From an uncultured Atopobium sp. (lineage in GTDB: Bacteria; Actinomycetota; Coriobacteriia; Coriobacteriales; Atopobiaceae), in the NCBI GenBank assembly GCA_916720015.1, contig CAKAPZ010000001.1, positions 1-31,945 of the forward strand: 31,945 nucleotides of DNA, in the 5' to 3' direction. Below the pieces are notes generated by a model. The model was not told where the DNA came from. It saw only the letters and a list, made by a program, of their open reading frames with translations, and did not search any database. Positions 8,086 through 16,345 of the stretch are shown here, one piece after another. A program made the position numbers and the translations under genes. Positions within the stretch are counted from its first letter, which is position 1; each line of letters starts with the position of its first letter.

Positions 8086-8796
8086 ATGGGTCAGAAAGTA
8101 CAGCCTACAGGCTTCCGTCTTGGTGTAACCGAGAGCTGGCGTTCTCGTTGGTACGCCGATAAGGACTACGCCGAGCAGCTCGGCAACGATCTTGCTATCC
8201 GCAAGTATCTTGAAAAGCGCCTTGAGAAGGCAGCTGTTGCTCGTATTGATATCGAGCGCGCTGGCGATAAGGTCAAGGTAACTATTTTCTCCGCACGTCC
8301 TGGCATTGTCATTGGCAAGAAGGGTGCAGAGATTGATGGCCTCCGTGCAGATCTTGAGCGTGTTGCTAAGGTCGGCAAGGGTCAGGTCAACGTTGATGTT
8401 GTCGAGGTTAAGCGTCCTGAACTTGACGCAAACCTTGTTGCTCAGTCCATCGCAGAGCAGCTTGAGCAGCGTGTCGCTTTCCGTCGCGCTATGCGTAAGG
8501 CTGTTCAGTCCGCTCGTAAGGCTGGCGCTAAGGGTATTCGTATCCAGTGCTCCGGTCGTCTGAACGGTGCTGAGATGGGCCGCCGTGAGTGGTACCGTGA
8601 GGGTCGCGTGCCTCTGCACACCCTTCGTGCTGCAATCGGCTATGGTACCGCTACAGGTCGCACCACCATGGGCGCTGTTGGTATCAAGGTTTGGATTTAT
8701 TACGGCGAGAAGATGCCTGGACAGCCAACACCTAACCCAGCTCTTGAGGGCTCCGCTCGTCCTCGTCGTGCTCGCAATGAGAGGAGGGGCCGTTAA
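8086..8796 (+). CDS. rpsC: 30S ribosomal protein S3
   Basis: S3 forms part of the mRNA entry channel and helicase. The 236-residue product starts [23 protein letters not shown] domain is visible with [11 protein letters not shown] near residue 75, and the C-terminal domain contains [21 protein letters not shown] short basic tail [12 protein letters not shown] ends the protein. The start lies two bases after the rplV stop codon and the stop overlaps rplP by one base. Confidence 0.98.
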   Translation: MGQKVQPTGFRLGVTESWRSRWYADKDYAEQLGNDLAIRKYLEKRLEKAAVARIDIERAGDKVKVTIFSARPGIVIGKKGAEIDGLRADLERVAKVGKGQVNVDVVEVKRPELDANLVAQSIAEQLEQRVAFRRAMRKAVQSARKAGAKGIRIQCSGRLNGAEMGRREWYREGRVPLHTLRAAIGYGTATGRTTMGAVGIKVWIYYGEKMPGQPTPNPALEGSARPRRARNERRGR

Positions 8797-9221
8797 TGCT
8801 TGCTCCAAAGCGTGTATTGCACCGTAAGGTACAGCGCGGTTCCATGAAGGGCCAGGCAAAGGGTAACACCCAGCTGCACTTTGGTTCCTGGGGCATCCGT
8901 GCAGAGGAGGCTCACTGGATTACTAACCGCCAGATTGAGGCTGCTCGTATTGCTCTCACCCGTGAGATGAAGCGTGGCGGTAAGGTTTGGATCACTATCT
9001 TCCCAGATAAGCCAATCACCAAGAAGCCTGCAGAGACTCGCATGGGTTCCGGTAAGGGTAACCCAGAAGAGTGGGTAGCAGTTGTTAAGCCTGGTCGTAT
9101 CATGTTCGAGATTGATGGCGTACCAGAGGAAGTTGCTCGTGAGGCTCTTCGTCTTGCTCAGCACAAGCTTCCAATCAAGACCAAGATTGTCTCCAAGGCC
9201 GATCAGGACGGTGAGAACTAA
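8796..9221 (+). CDS. rplP: 50S ribosomal protein L16
   Basis: L16 positions the tRNA acceptor arm at the A-site of the 50S subunit. The 141-residue product begins [19 protein letters not shown] and contains [19 protein letters not shown], which includes the conserved arginine hydroxylated in E. coli. Its ATG overlaps the rpsC stop and its stop overlaps the rpmC start, each by one base, so translation of rpsC, rplP and rpmC is probably coupled. Confidence 0.98.
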   Translation: MLAPKRVLHRKVQRGSMKGQAKGNTQLHFGSWGIRAEEAHWITNRQIEAARIALTREMKRGGKVWITIFPDKPITKKPAETRMGSGKGNPEEWVAVVKPGRIMFEIDGVPEEVAREALRLAQHKLPIKTKIVSKADQDGEN

Positions 9222-9436
9222 TGAAGTACACCGAAATCAAGGCTATGAGCGATGCAGACCTCGCTAAGAAACTCGAGGAAGGCCGCGCAGAGCTCTTTAA
9301 TCTTCGTTTCCAGATGGCAACCAGCCAGCTGGACAACACCGCTCGTGTCAAGGCTGTTAAGCGTGACATTGCTCGCGTTCAGACCGAGATGCGCACCCGT
9401 CAAATTGCTGCGGAAGCATCCGCAGAGCAGAACTAG
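9221..9436 (+). CDS. rpmC: 50S ribosomal protein L29
   Basis: L29 is a two-helix protein near the tunnel exit beside L23. The 71-residue product contains the family core ELFNLRFQMATSQLDNTARVKAVKRDIARV in residues 25-54, shown here only as landmarks, and a short Ala/Glu tail. Its ATG overlaps the rplP stop codon (TAATG). Confidence 0.96.
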   Translation: MKYTEIKAMSDADLAKKLEEGRAELFNLRFQMATSQLDNTARVKAVKRDIARVQTEMRTRQIAAEASAEQN

Positions 9437-9453
9437 ATCGCAGGAGATAAGTT

Positions 9454-9720
9454 ATGGCAGAGACCGAAAGCAGAAATGCGCGTAAGGTTCGTACCGGACT
9501 CGTCGTCTCCATCTCTGGCGAGAAGACGATTACGGTAGAGATTACGTACCGTAAGCACCACCCTAAGTATGGCAAGATGATGACCATCGGCAAGAAGCTT
9601 CACGTTCACGATGAGAACAACGAGGCTGGTCTGGGCGATACCGTCCGCGTCATGGAGACTCGTCCTCTTTCCAAGACCAAGCGTTGGCGTCTCGCAGAGA
9701 TCGTTGAGCGCGCTAAGTAA
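9454..9720 (+). CDS. rpsQ: 30S ribosomal protein S17
   Basis: S17 is a primary 16S rRNA binder with an OB fold. The 88-residue product contains [20 protein letters not shown] and [20 protein letters not shown], both family signatures. AGGAG precedes the ATG. In E. coli this is the last gene of the S10 operon; here it is followed by a 110-base structured spacer before rplN, at the same point where the E. coli S10 and spc operons are separated. Confidence 0.98.
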   Translation: MAETESRNARKVRTGLVVSISGEKTITVEITYRKHHPKYGKMMTIGKKLHVHDENNEAGLGDTVRVMETRPLSKTKRWRLAEIVERAK

Positions 9721-9727
9721 TTAGCAC

Positions 9728-9808
9728 CTAGGAAACAGCTTTTAGCTCAACCTAGTTTTGTATCTATCATTATTTCTCATGTGCGCAAATACGCGCACCT
9801 CTGAGAAA
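9728..9808 (+). promoter_or_regulatory. Stem-loops and weak promoter candidate between rpsQ and rplN
   Basis: A two-part hairpin pairs 9773-9779 (TTTCTCA) with 9802-9808 and, inside it, GTGCGC (9781-9786) with GCGCAC (9793-9798) around a six-base loop. Upstream, CTAGG (9728-9732) can pair with CCTAG (9751-9755). There is no T-run. A weak promoter candidate, TTAGCT-17-TATCAT (9742-9770), lies just before the hairpin, which would then start close to the RNA 5' end. Confidence 0.5.
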
Positions 9809-9830
9809 TTAGGTTCCGGAGGAACGTCAC

Positions 9831-10199
9831 ATGATTCAGATGGAGACCATTCTCAACGTCGCTGACAACAGCGGCGCAAGGCGCGTAAAGTGCGTCAAGG
9901 TCCTTGGTGGCTCCAAGCGTCGTTACGCCGGCCTTGCCGACGTCATCATTGGCGCTGTCCAGGAGGCTACTCCAGGTGGTTCGGTGAAGAAGGGCGACAT
10001 TGTTCGCTGCGTCATCGTTCGTACCGCTAAGGACACCCGTCGCAAGGACGGTAGCTACATCCGCTTTGACCAGAACGCATGCGTTCTTGTTAACAAAGAG
10101 GGTGAGCCCAAGGGTACTCGTATCTTTGGACCAGTCGCTCGCGAGCTGCGCGACCACAAGTACATGAAGATTGTCTCACTTGCACCTGAGACCCTTTAA
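9831..10199 (+). CDS. rplN: 50S ribosomal protein L14
   Basis: L14 binds 23S rRNA and forms an intersubunit bridge; it is also the docking site of the silencing factor RsfS. The 122-residue product begins [17 protein letters not shown] and ends with the conserved [19 protein letters not shown] lies just before the ATG. It starts the spc-type gene order and is followed by rplX after 11 bases. Confidence 0.98.
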   Translation: MIQMETILNVADNSGARRVKCVKVLGGSKRRYAGLADVIIGAVQEATPGGSVKKGDIVRCVIVRTAKDTRRKDGSYIRFDQNACVLVNKEGEPKGTRIFGPVARELRDHKYMKIVSLAPETL

Positions 10200-10210
10200 G
10201 GAGGAACGAC

Positions 10211-10528
10211 ATGCCTAAGATGAAGATCAAGAAGGGCGACAAGGTCGAGGTCCTCACTGGTAAGGACAAGGGTAAGCGCGGCGAGGTACTTCGCGTATAT
10301 CCAGAGAAGAACAAGGTTGTCGTTGAGGGCGTTGCAATTGCAAAGCGCCATGTCAAGCCAAACGCAGCTAACCAGCAGGGTGGCATCGTTGAGGCAGAGG
10401 CAGCAATCGACGCTTCCAATGTTGCTCTTATCGACCCTAAGACCGACACCCCAACTCGTGTTGGCTACCTGATCAAGGAGGACGGCACTAAGGTCCGCGT
10501 CTCCAAGAAGTCAGGCGCTGAGCTCTAA
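10211..10528 (+). CDS. rplX: 50S ribosomal protein L24
   Basis: L24 initiates 50S assembly. The 105-residue product has a KOW motif near the N-terminus, [20 protein letters not shown], then [26 protein letters not shown] precedes the ATG. A strong terminator begins 46 bases after its stop codon, which separates it from rplE; in most bacteria rplX and rplE are adjacent. Confidence 0.97.
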   Translation: MPKMKIKKGDKVEVLTGKDKGKRGEVLRVYPEKNKVVVEGVAIAKRHVKPNAANQQGGIVEAEAAIDASNVALIDPKTDTPTRVGYLIKEDGTKVRVSKKSGAEL

Positions 10529-10573
10529 GTTCAATGTGTTTCTCGCTTTGTAGAAACATCTCAGAGCTACTTC

Positions 10574-10611
10574 AAACCCCGTTATCATCAGATAGCGGGG
10601 TTTTCTTTTTT
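10574..10611 (+). terminator. Intrinsic terminator between rplX and rplE
   Basis: Arms 10574-10586 and 10591-10603 pair over 13 positions with one T-G wobble around the four-base loop ATCA, and are followed by a T-rich tract. It has all parts of a rho-independent terminator and lies inside the spc-type cluster. Confidence 0.9.
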
Positions 10612-10833
10612 GGGCGAGAAGTACGGTGTGGTGTGTAAGTCGTGTGATGACACGAAAAAATATCAGCTAGCTTGAAATTCTCGCCCCATTTTTGCTCAAT
10701 AAGGTCTAATATTGTTCATTGCGTCTTTCTATGGGACACGTATGTCTCGAGGATGCAGATGGCTCCTAGTTCGCCAAACTAGGAGGTGCGAGGCGATCCC
10801 CGCACTTAAAACCCCAAGAGTTAAGGAGAAACC
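10612..10833 (+). promoter_or_regulatory. rplE upstream region with inverted repeat and leader hairpin
   Basis: This gap holds no gene. GGGCGAGAA (10612-10620) and TTCTCGCCC (10678-10686) are a perfect 9-base inverted repeat 57 bases apart. An A/T-rich -10-like element lies at 10705-10712 (TCTAATAT), but no convincing -35 is seen at 16-18 bases. Downstream, CTCCTAGTT (10763-10771) and AACTAGGAG (10777-10785) make a perfect 9-base stem with a five-base loop, probably in the rplE leader. A promoter is expected because a terminator precedes this region. Confidence 0.55.
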
Positions 10834-11394
10834 ATGGCAGACGAGAAGTACACACCTCGCCTTAAAGAGCTTTACTACGCATCTGTGCGTGATGCTCTGA
10901 AGGAGAAATTTGGTTACACCAACGTTAACCAGATTCCTAAGTTTGAGAAGATCGTTGTCAACATGGGTGTTGGCGAGGCAGCTACAGACGCTAAGGCAAT
11001 TGACGGCGCTGTAAACGACCTCCGTACCATTACTGGTCAGCAGCCACTTGTTACACACGCTCGCAAGTCTATCGCAACCTTTAAGCTTCGCCAGGGTATG
11101 CCAATCGGCGCTAAAGTTACCCTTCGTGGCGATCGTATGTGGGAGTTCCTGGATCGTCTGATCGCAGTTGCAATTCCTCGTATCCGCGACTTCCGTGGTA
11201 TCTCTGCTAAGAGCTTCGACGGCCGTGGTAACTTCTCCATGGGCGTAACCGAGCAGCTCATCTTCCCAGAGATTGACTTTGACAAGATGGACCACACCCG
11301 CGGTATGGACATCACCATTGTCACCACTGCTAAGACCAATGAGGAGGGCAAAGCACTTCTCGACGCCTTCCACTTCCCATTCAAGCAGGACTAA
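10834..11394 (+). CDS. rplE: 50S ribosomal protein L5
   Basis: L5 carries 5S rRNA into the central protuberance of the 50S subunit and contacts P-site tRNA. The 186-residue product has family motifs [36 protein letters not shown] and [24 protein letters not shown] precedes the ATG. It begins a separate transcription unit here, after the rplX terminator and a 305-base gap. In E. coli the S8 repressor site lies at the start of this gene. Confidence 0.98.
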   Translation: MADEKYTPRLKELYYASVRDALKEKFGYTNVNQIPKFEKIVVNMGVGEAATDAKAIDGAVNDLRTITGQQPLVTHARKSIATFKLRQGMPIGAKVTLRGDRMWEFLDRLIAVAIPRIRDFRGISAKSFDGRGNFSMGVTEQLIFPEIDFDKMDHTRGMDITIVTTAKTNEEGKALLDAFHFPFKQD

Positions 11395-11403
11395 CTTTTA
11401 CCT

Positions 11404-11498
11404 GCGCTTTAAGTTAAGCGCATTCCTGTTGGCATCTTCGATGCCGGGTGACATAGTCACCAGCTCTATTGTTTGAAGTCATCTTGGCGTTCGCCAAG
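11404..11498 (+). promoter_or_regulatory. Four perfect stem-loops in the rplE-rpsZ spacer
   Basis: Four hairpins follow each other in 95 bases: GCGCTT/AAGCGC (11404-11409, 11416-11421), GGCATC/GATGCC (11431-11436, 11440-11445), GGTGAC/GTCACC (11447-11452, 11456-11461) and CTTGGC/GCCAAG (11483-11488, 11493-11498). None has a T-run. They fill most of the 125-base spacer just before the rpsZ ribosome site at 11509-11515. Confidence 0.7.
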
Positions 11499-11519
11499 TT
11501 GCATTTTGAAGGAGGATTT

Positions 11520-11705
11520 GTGGCTAAGACTTCGATGATCGTCAAAGCCTCGCGTGAGCCGAAGTACTCTACGCGCACACAGAACCGTTGCCAGCGTTGT
11601 GGTCGTCCCCACTCCGTTTACCGCAAGTTTGGTCTGTGCCGTGTGTGCTTCCGTGAGCTAGCGAGCAAGGGCGAGCTTCCTGGTGTCCGCAAGGCAAGCT
11701 GGTAG
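11520..11705 (+). CDS. rpsZ: 30S ribosomal protein S14, zinc-binding type
   Basis: S14 sits in the 30S head near S3 and S10. With the GTG start at 11520 the product is 61 residues, exactly the short zinc form, beginning [20 protein letters not shown] CxxC-x12-CxxC zinc ribbon (CQRC ... CRVC) is complete. AAGGAGG at 11509-11515 selects this GTG; an upstream ATG at 11469 would add 17 unrelated residues and read through the ribosome site. Confidence 0.97.
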   Translation: MAKTSMIVKASREPKYSTRTQNRCQRCGRPHSVYRKFGLCRVCFRELASKGELPGVRKASW

Positions 11706-11794
11706 GACTCAGGGCTCTGGCGTCAAGGCATCTGCGCCACGGGTGTAGATGAACCAGACACGCAGTTTCATCATTAACGAAGGAGAAGGATCAA

Positions 11795-12193
11795 ATGAAA
11801 ATTACCGATCCCATTTCAGACATGCTGACGCGTATTCGTAACGCAAACTCAGCTGGCAAGGATTCCGTATCCATGCCATCGAGCAAGGTGCTCGTTGAGA
11901 TTGCTCGCGTCATCACCGAAGAGGGCTATGTCGAGGGTTACACCGTTGAGGATACTAAGCCTCAGAAGACTCTTCACATCACCCTTAAGTATGGTAAGAA
12001 GCGCGCTAAGGTTATCCGCGGCATTCGTCGCATTTCCAAGCCTGGTCTGCGCATTTACTCCACCGCTGAGAAGCTTCCACGCGTTCTTGGTGGTCTTGGT
12101 ACTGCAGTGGTTTCCACTTCTAAGGGCATGATGTGCGACCGCGACGCTCGTAAGAACGGCGTTGGCGGCGAGGTCATCGCTTACGTTTGGTAA
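11795..12193 (+). CDS. rpsH: 30S ribosomal protein S8
   Basis: S8 binds 16S rRNA helix 21 and, in E. coli, represses the spc operon at the start of rplE. The 132-residue product contains [17 protein letters not shown], the C-terminal RNA-binding motif [20 protein letters not shown] and the terminal AYVW. GAAGGAG precedes the ATG. The 89-base spacer from rpsZ can pair GATGAA (about 11747) with TTCATC (about 11767). Confidence 0.98.
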   Translation: MKITDPISDMLTRIRNANSAGKDSVSMPSSKVLVEIARVITEEGYVEGYTVEDTKPQKTLHITLKYGKKRAKVIRGIRRISKPGLRIYSTAEKLPRVLGGLGTAVVSTSKGMMCDRDARKNGVGGEVIAYVW

Positions 12194-12220
12194 ATCTGAC
12201 AGGAATGAAAGGAGACAGCC

Positions 12221-12757
12221 GTGTCTCGTATTGGTAAGAAGCCTGTCCAGATTCCTGCTGGAGTCACTGTGACAGTTGATAACACCACCGTTACCGTTAA
12301 GGGTTCTAAGGGCGAGCTGACTCGTACTTTCTCTGAGCTGGTTTCTATCGCTCAGGAGGGCGAGGAGATTCTCGTTTCTCGCGTTGACGAGTCCTCTGAG
12401 TCCAATGCTCAGCAGGGTCTTGTCCGTACCCTTATCCACAACATGGTTGTTGGCGTCTCTGAGGGCTTCGAGAAGAAGCTTGAGCTCACTGGCGTTGGTT
12501 ATCGTGTAGCACTTAAGGGCAAGGATCTTGACCTTTCCCTTGGTTATTCTCACCCAGTTCTCTATGTTGCACCTGAGGGCATTAGCTTTGAGGTACCTGA
12601 TAACACTCACCTTACCGTTAAGGGTATTTCTAAGGAGAAGGTCGGCCAGGTTGCAGCTGAGATTCGTATGAAGCGTCCACCAGAGCCTTACAAGGGCAAG
12701 GGCATTCACTACGAAGGTGAGCACATCCGCAGGAAGCTCGGTAAGGCTGCTAAGTAA
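12221..12757 (+). CDS. rplF: 50S ribosomal protein L6
   Basis: L6 lies near the factor-binding site of the 50S subunit. The 178-residue product begins MSRIGKKPVQIPAGVTV and ends with the family motif RPPEPYKGKGIHYEGEHIRR. It starts with GTG, preceded by AAAGGAG at a good distance. A structured 68-base spacer separates it from rplR. Confidence 0.98.
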   Translation: MSRIGKKPVQIPAGVTVTVDNTTVTVKGSKGELTRTFSELVSIAQEGEEILVSRVDESSESNAQQGLVRTLIHNMVVGVSEGFEKKLELTGVGYRVALKGKDLDLSLGYSHPVLYVAPEGISFEVPDNTHLTVKGISKEKVGQVAAEIRMKRPPEPYKGKGIHYEGEHIRRKLGKAAK

Positions 12758-12767
12758 AGCAACCCTA

Positions 12768-12805
12768 CTTTTAGGCTAAAAGACCATCACCCCGTTAGGT
12801 GATGG
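12768..12805 (+). promoter_or_regulatory. Two tandem hairpins in the rplF-rplR spacer
   Basis: CTTTTA/TAAAAG (12768-12773 with 12777-12782) is followed at once by the perfect 8-base stem CCATCACC/GGTGATGG (12784-12791 with 12798-12805, loop CCGTTA). No T-run follows, and the rplR ribosome site AAGGAG begins ten bases later. They could protect or process the mRNA, or bind a ribosomal protein. Confidence 0.6.
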
Positions 12806-12825
12806 CATGTCTCTAAGGAGAAGGA

Positions 12826-13194
12826 ATGAACAAGCAGCAGGCGAAAAAGGCGGGTCTTGAACGCCGCAAGCGCCGCGTACGTGCCAAGGTCTTTGGTACA
12901 CCTGAGCGTCCGCGTCTTGCAGTTCACCGCACAAACGCAAACATTTATGCACAGCTTATTGACGACGCTTCTGGAAGAACTCTCTGCTCTGCCTCTACGC
13001 TTGACCCAGAGTTCCGTTCTACTGGCAAGGTTGGCTCCAACAAGGAGGCAGCTGAGTTCGTAGGTGAGCTTATCGGTAAGCGCGCTGCCGAGAAGAACGT
13101 CACTGAGGTCACTTTTGACCGTGGTGGCCGTCTCTATCACGGCCGCGTCAAGGCTTTGGCAGATGGCGCCCGCAACGCGGGCCTGAAGTTCTAG
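12826..13194 (+). CDS. rplR: 50S ribosomal protein L18
   Basis: L18 binds 5S rRNA in the central protuberance with L5. The 122-residue product has a basic N-terminus ([19 protein letters not shown]) and the core [20 protein letters not shown]. It ends with the conserved [20 protein letters not shown] and GLKF. AAGGAG precedes the ATG. rpsE follows after nine bases. Confidence 0.98.
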   Translation: MNKQQAKKAGLERRKRRVRAKVFGTPERPRLAVHRTNANIYAQLIDDASGRTLCSASTLDPEFRSTGKVGSNKEAAEFVGELIGKRAAEKNVTEVTFDRGGRLYHGRVKALADGARNAGLKF

Positions 13195-13203
13195 GAGGAT
13201 TCA

Positions 13204-13725
13204 ATGGCACGTGATCGTAAGCGCCAGCAGGATACGGATCTTCAGGAGCGCGTCGTTTATATTCACCGCGTTTCCAAGACCGTCAAGGGTGGCCGCCGTA
13301 TGTCACTCGTTGCTCTGGTAGTCGTTGGCGACGGTAAGGGTAACGTTGGTATTGGCCAGGGTCGTTCCGCTGAGGTACCTCTGGCAATTCAGAAGGGCGT
13401 CGAGGACGCAAAGAGGAACATGTTCAAGGTCCCACTGACCGAGACTGGTTCCGTACCACACGCAGTCACCGGTCACTACGGTGCAGGTTCTGTTCTTATT
13501 AAGCCTGCATTTGAGGGTACTGGTGTTATTGCTGGCGGTCCTATTCGTCCACTCTTCGAGCTTGCAGGTATTACCAACGTACTTTCTAAGTCCCTTGGTA
13601 CCGACAACGCTCTGAACATGATTAAGGCAGCAGCTGAGGGTCTGAAGGAGCTTTCCAGCCCAGAAGAAGCAGCTGAGCGTCGTGGCCTAACCGTCGGCGA
13701 TATGTTCGTCGGAAAGGAGAACTAA
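13204..13725 (+). CDS. rpsE: 30S ribosomal protein S5
   Basis: S5 shapes the mRNA channel and decoding accuracy, and its N-terminal loop is the site of spectinomycin resistance mutations. The 173-residue product contains [20 protein letters not shown], with the loop KGGR intact, then [25 protein letters not shown] overlapping the rplR stop precedes the ATG. rpmD starts two bases after its stop codon. Confidence 0.98.
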   Translation: MARDRKRQQDTDLQERVVYIHRVSKTVKGGRRMSLVALVVVGDGKGNVGIGQGRSAEVPLAIQKGVEDAKRNMFKVPLTETGSVPHAVTGHYGAGSVLIKPAFEGTGVIAGGPIRPLFELAGITNVLSKSLGTDNALNMIKAAAEGLKELSSPEEAAERRGLTVGDMFVGKEN

Positions 13726-13727
13726 CG

Positions 13728-13913
13728 ATGGCTAAGAACCTTAGCATCAAGCTTGTCCGTGGCGCTGTTGCAGGCGTCAAGAAGGACCAGACTGCTACGG
13801 TGAAGGCCCTCGGCCTCCACAAGATCGGCGATACCGTCGAGCAGCCTGACAACCCAAGCATTCGTGGAATGATCTTCAAGGTTAAGCACCTTGTCGAGGT
13901 TGAAGAGAACTAG
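13728..13913 (+). CDS. rpmD: 50S ribosomal protein L30
   Basis: L30 is a small, non-essential 50S protein. The 61-residue product contains the family core [20 protein letters not shown] and a basic N-terminus ending in [26 protein letters not shown] within the end of rpsE precedes the ATG. Its position between rpsE and rplO is standard. Confidence 0.97.
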   Translation: MAKNLSIKLVRGAVAGVKKDQTATVKALGLHKIGDTVEQPDNPSIRGMIFKVKHLVEVEEN

Positions 13914-13924
13914 AGGTAGTAATA

Positions 13925-14371
13925 ATGCAGCTCAATGATCTTCGCCCCGCAGTGGGTTCGCGCAAAAATCGTAAGCGCGTAGGTCGCGGTAATTCTTCAG
14001 GCAATGGTACTTTTGCCGGCCGCGGTATGAATGGTCAGCTCTCCCGCTCTGGTGGCGGCAAGGGCGCTGGCTTCGAGGGTGGACAGCAGCCACTGGCTAT
14101 GCGTCTTCCTAAGCTTCCTGGTTTCACTAACCACAACCGTGTCGAGTACGCTCCAGTTAACGTTGCTCGTCTGAACGCTCTCTTTGCAGACGGTGAGACC
14201 GTCGACGCAGAGGCTCTGGTTGCTAAGGGAGTTATCAAGTACAACTTCATCCCAGTCAAGGTTCTGGGTGATGGCGAGCTTTCTAAGAAGCTCACTGTTA
14301 AGGTCGACAAGGTTTCCGCCTCCGCAAAGGCTAAGATCGAGGCGGCCGGTGGAAAGGTTGAGGCCGAGTAG
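13925..14371 (+). CDS. rplO: 50S ribosomal protein L15
   Basis: L15 is a late-assembling 50S protein. The 148-residue product begins [20 protein letters not shown], followed by the glycine-rich [20 protein letters not shown], both typical. The ATG is preceded by AGAGGTAG, a weak ribosome site, so translation may depend on coupling to rpmD. The stop codon overlaps the secY GTG by one base. Confidence 0.97.
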   Translation: MQLNDLRPAVGSRKNRKRVGRGNSSGNGTFAGRGMNGQLSRSGGGKGAGFEGGQQPLAMRLPKLPGFTNHNRVEYAPVNVARLNALFADGETVDAEALVAKGVIKYNFIPVKVLGDGELSKKLTVKVDKVSASAKAKIEAAGGKVEAE

Positions 14372-15651
14372 TGAGTAAAGGAATCGCCAACGCATTTCGT
14401 GTTCCGGAACTAAGGGGAAAGATTCTCCTTACGGTACTGATTCTTCTTCTGTACCGTTTTGGTGCGTATCTTCCTGTGCCCGGTGCTCCATTCCAGCAGA
14501 TGCTTTCTGTTTATCAGAATGGTCTTTCTAAGAATGGCGCAATGGCCGTGCTTAACCTATTTTCGGGTGGCGCTCTTTCTCGCATGTCTGTTTTCAGTCT
14601 GGGCATCATGCCTTACATTACGGCTCAGATCATCTTCCAGATGATGCAGTCCGTTATTCCATCTCTTGGCGAGCTTGCTAAAGATGGTGAGAGCGGCCAG
14701 CGTAAGATTACGCAGTACACGCGTTATCTTACGGTTGGCTTAGCTCTGCTCAATGCAGTTGGTTACCTGTTCTTGTTTAAGAGCTATGGTGTATCTTTTG
14801 CATCTATGGAGGGCGTGCCTGAGGCACTTGAAAACTTCCTGGTAGTCTTTACCATGCTAGTTGGTGCCATCATTATTATGTGGCTCGGTGAGGTTATTAC
14901 TCAGCAGGGTGTTGGCAACGGAATGAGTCTTATCATCTTTGCAAACATCATGGCTGGACTTCCAACAGCCCTTATTTCTTCAGTAGCTACTCGTGGAAAC
15001 ATTGTTCTTACTGTTGTTACTGTTGTGGTTATGCTCGCTATTATTCCGCTCATTGTTTACATTGAGCGTGGTCAGCGTCGTATTCCTATCAACTATGCCA
15101 AGCGCGTTGTTGGTCGTCGTATGATGGGTGGTCAGTCAACTTACCTTCCAATTAAGGTAAACACTGCAGGCGTTGTGCCAATCATCTTTGCATCTGCAAT
15201 CCTGTACCTTCCTGCTCAGGTTGCTGTGTTCTTCCCAGGAGTAGAGTGGATTCAAAATCTTGCTACTTCACTTTCTTCTGGATGGGTTAACTGGGTTCTC
15301 TCAGTTATGTTCATTGTCTTCTTTGCATACTTCTACACCTCAATGGTGTTCAATCCAGAGGAGACAGCAGACCAGCTTAAGAAGCAGGGTGGCTTTATTC
15401 CTGGTGTTCGTCCAGGTACTGCTACTTCAACGTATATCAAGACTGTTATTGACAGAGTCACCCTCCCTGGTGCTATCTTTATGGCAGTTCTTGCAATCGT
15501 CCCAACCATTATTTTCTGGTTCACCGGCGATTCGTTGATACAGGCGTTTGGTGGAACTTCCGTCCTGATTATGGTCGGTGTTGCAATGGATACACTCTCT
15601 TCCATTGAGTCCCACCTTAAGATGCACAACTATGAGGGCTTCTTTAAGTAG
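14371..15651 (+). CDS. secY: Protein translocase subunit SecY
   Basis: SecY is the channel of the Sec translocon, with SecE and SecG, for export and membrane insertion. The 426-residue product has about ten hydrophobic segments and the family motifs RFGAYLPVPGAP, GIMPYITAQIIFQMM and YIERGQRRIPINYAKR, the last in the cytoplasmic C4 loop that contacts SecA and ribosomes. It starts with GTG overlapping the rplO stop, and GGAAAGG lies in the end of rplO. A terminator-like hairpin follows at 15669. Confidence 0.98.
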   Translation: MSKGIANAFRVPELRGKILLTVLILLLYRFGAYLPVPGAPFQQMLSVYQNGLSKNGAMAVLNLFSGGALSRMSVFSLGIMPYITAQIIFQMMQSVIPSLGELAKDGESGQRKITQYTRYLTVGLALLNAVGYLFLFKSYGVSFASMEGVPEALENFLVVFTMLVGAIIIMWLGEVITQQGVGNGMSLIIFANIMAGLPTALISSVATRGNIVLTVVTVVVMLAIIPLIVYIERGQRRIPINYAKRVVGRRMMGGQSTYLPIKVNTAGVVPIIFASAILYLPAQVAVFFPGVEWIQNLATSLSSGWVNWVLSVMFIVFFAYFYTSMVFNPEETADQLKKQGGFIPGVRPGTATSTYIKTVIDRVTLPGAIFMAVLAIVPTIIFWFTGDSLIQAFGGTSVLIMVGVAMDTLSSIESHLKMHNYEGFFK

Positions 15652-15668
15652 TTCTTAATACGTAGCAT

Positions 15669-15697
15669 AAAGGGGCCTGGAAACAGGCCCCTTTTAT
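15669..15697 (+). terminator. Terminator-like hairpin between secY and adk
   Basis: AAAGGGGCCTG (15669-15679) and CAGGCCCCTTT (15684-15694) form a perfect 11-base stem closed by a GAAA tetraloop, followed by TTATTATTT. It is only 22 bases before the adk start, which leaves no room for a promoter after it, so partial termination with readthrough is likely. Confidence 0.85.
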
Positions 15698-15718
15698 TAT
15701 TTGAAAGGAAGGCGAAGC

Positions 15719-16345
15719 ATGAACATTGTTCTTCTCGGCGCACCTGGCGCTGGCAAGGGTACACAGGCTCAGAAGCTCGTTGCAGAGTATGGACTTGCTC
15801 ACATCTCAACCGGTGACCTTCTTCGTGCTGCTGTTAAAGCTCAGTCTGAGCTTGGCGTTAAGGCTAAAGAGTATATGGATGCTGGTCAGCTTGTTCCAGA
15901 TCAGCTTGTAATTGACCTGGTAAAAGAGCGCCTTTCTGCAGACGATGCAAAGGCTGGTTTTATTCTTGACGGCTTCCCACGCAACACCGCTCAGGCAGTA
16001 ACCCTTGATTCTGAGCTTCAGAACATGGGCCTCAAGCTTGATGCAGCTCTGCTTGTTGCTGTTGAGCCAGAGGTTATTGTTGAGCGTCTTTCTTCTCGCC
16101 GTACGTGCAAAGAGTGTGGTTATACTGCGCCTGCTGGTACAGAGACTTGCCCAAATTGCTCTGGTGAGATGTATCAGCGTGATGACGATAAGCCAGAGAC
16201 AATTCGTAAGCGTCTTGATGTATACGAGAACCAGACTTCTCCTTTGATCGAGTACTACAAGGGTCATGGAATTCTGAAGGAGGTCAACGGAGATCGTCCT
16301 GTTGACGAGGTATTCGCCGACGTAAAGACACTCCTCGCACTATGA
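15719..16345 (+). CDS. adk: Adenylate kinase
   Basis: Adenylate kinase interconverts AMP and ATP with two ADP and keeps adenine nucleotides balanced. The 208-residue product has the P-loop GAPGAGKGT (7-15), the AMP-binding segment TGDLLRAAV (31-39) and DGFPRN (84-89). The lid is the long zinc form, with Cys130, Cys133, Cys144 and Cys147. ATG 15719 is chosen because AAGGAAGG lies just upstream; the TTG at 15701 would include that site. The stop overlaps the map start by four bases (ATGA). Confidence 0.97.
   Translation: MNIVLLGAPGAGKGTQAQKLVAEYGLAHISTGDLLRAAVKAQSELGVKAKEYMDAGQLVPDQLVIDLVKERLSADDAKAGFILDGFPRNTAQAVTLDSELQNMGLKLDAALLVAVEPEVIVERLSSRRTCKECGYTAPAGTETCPNCSGEMYQRDDDKPETIRKRLDVYENQTSPLIEYYKGHGILKEVNGDRPVDEVFADVKTLLAL

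Noticed and set aside
11469..11519. N-terminal extension of S14 from an upstream ATG
   Set aside because: It would translate the hairpin region and the Shine-Dalgarno site; the GTG at 11520 gives the exact 61-residue family length.
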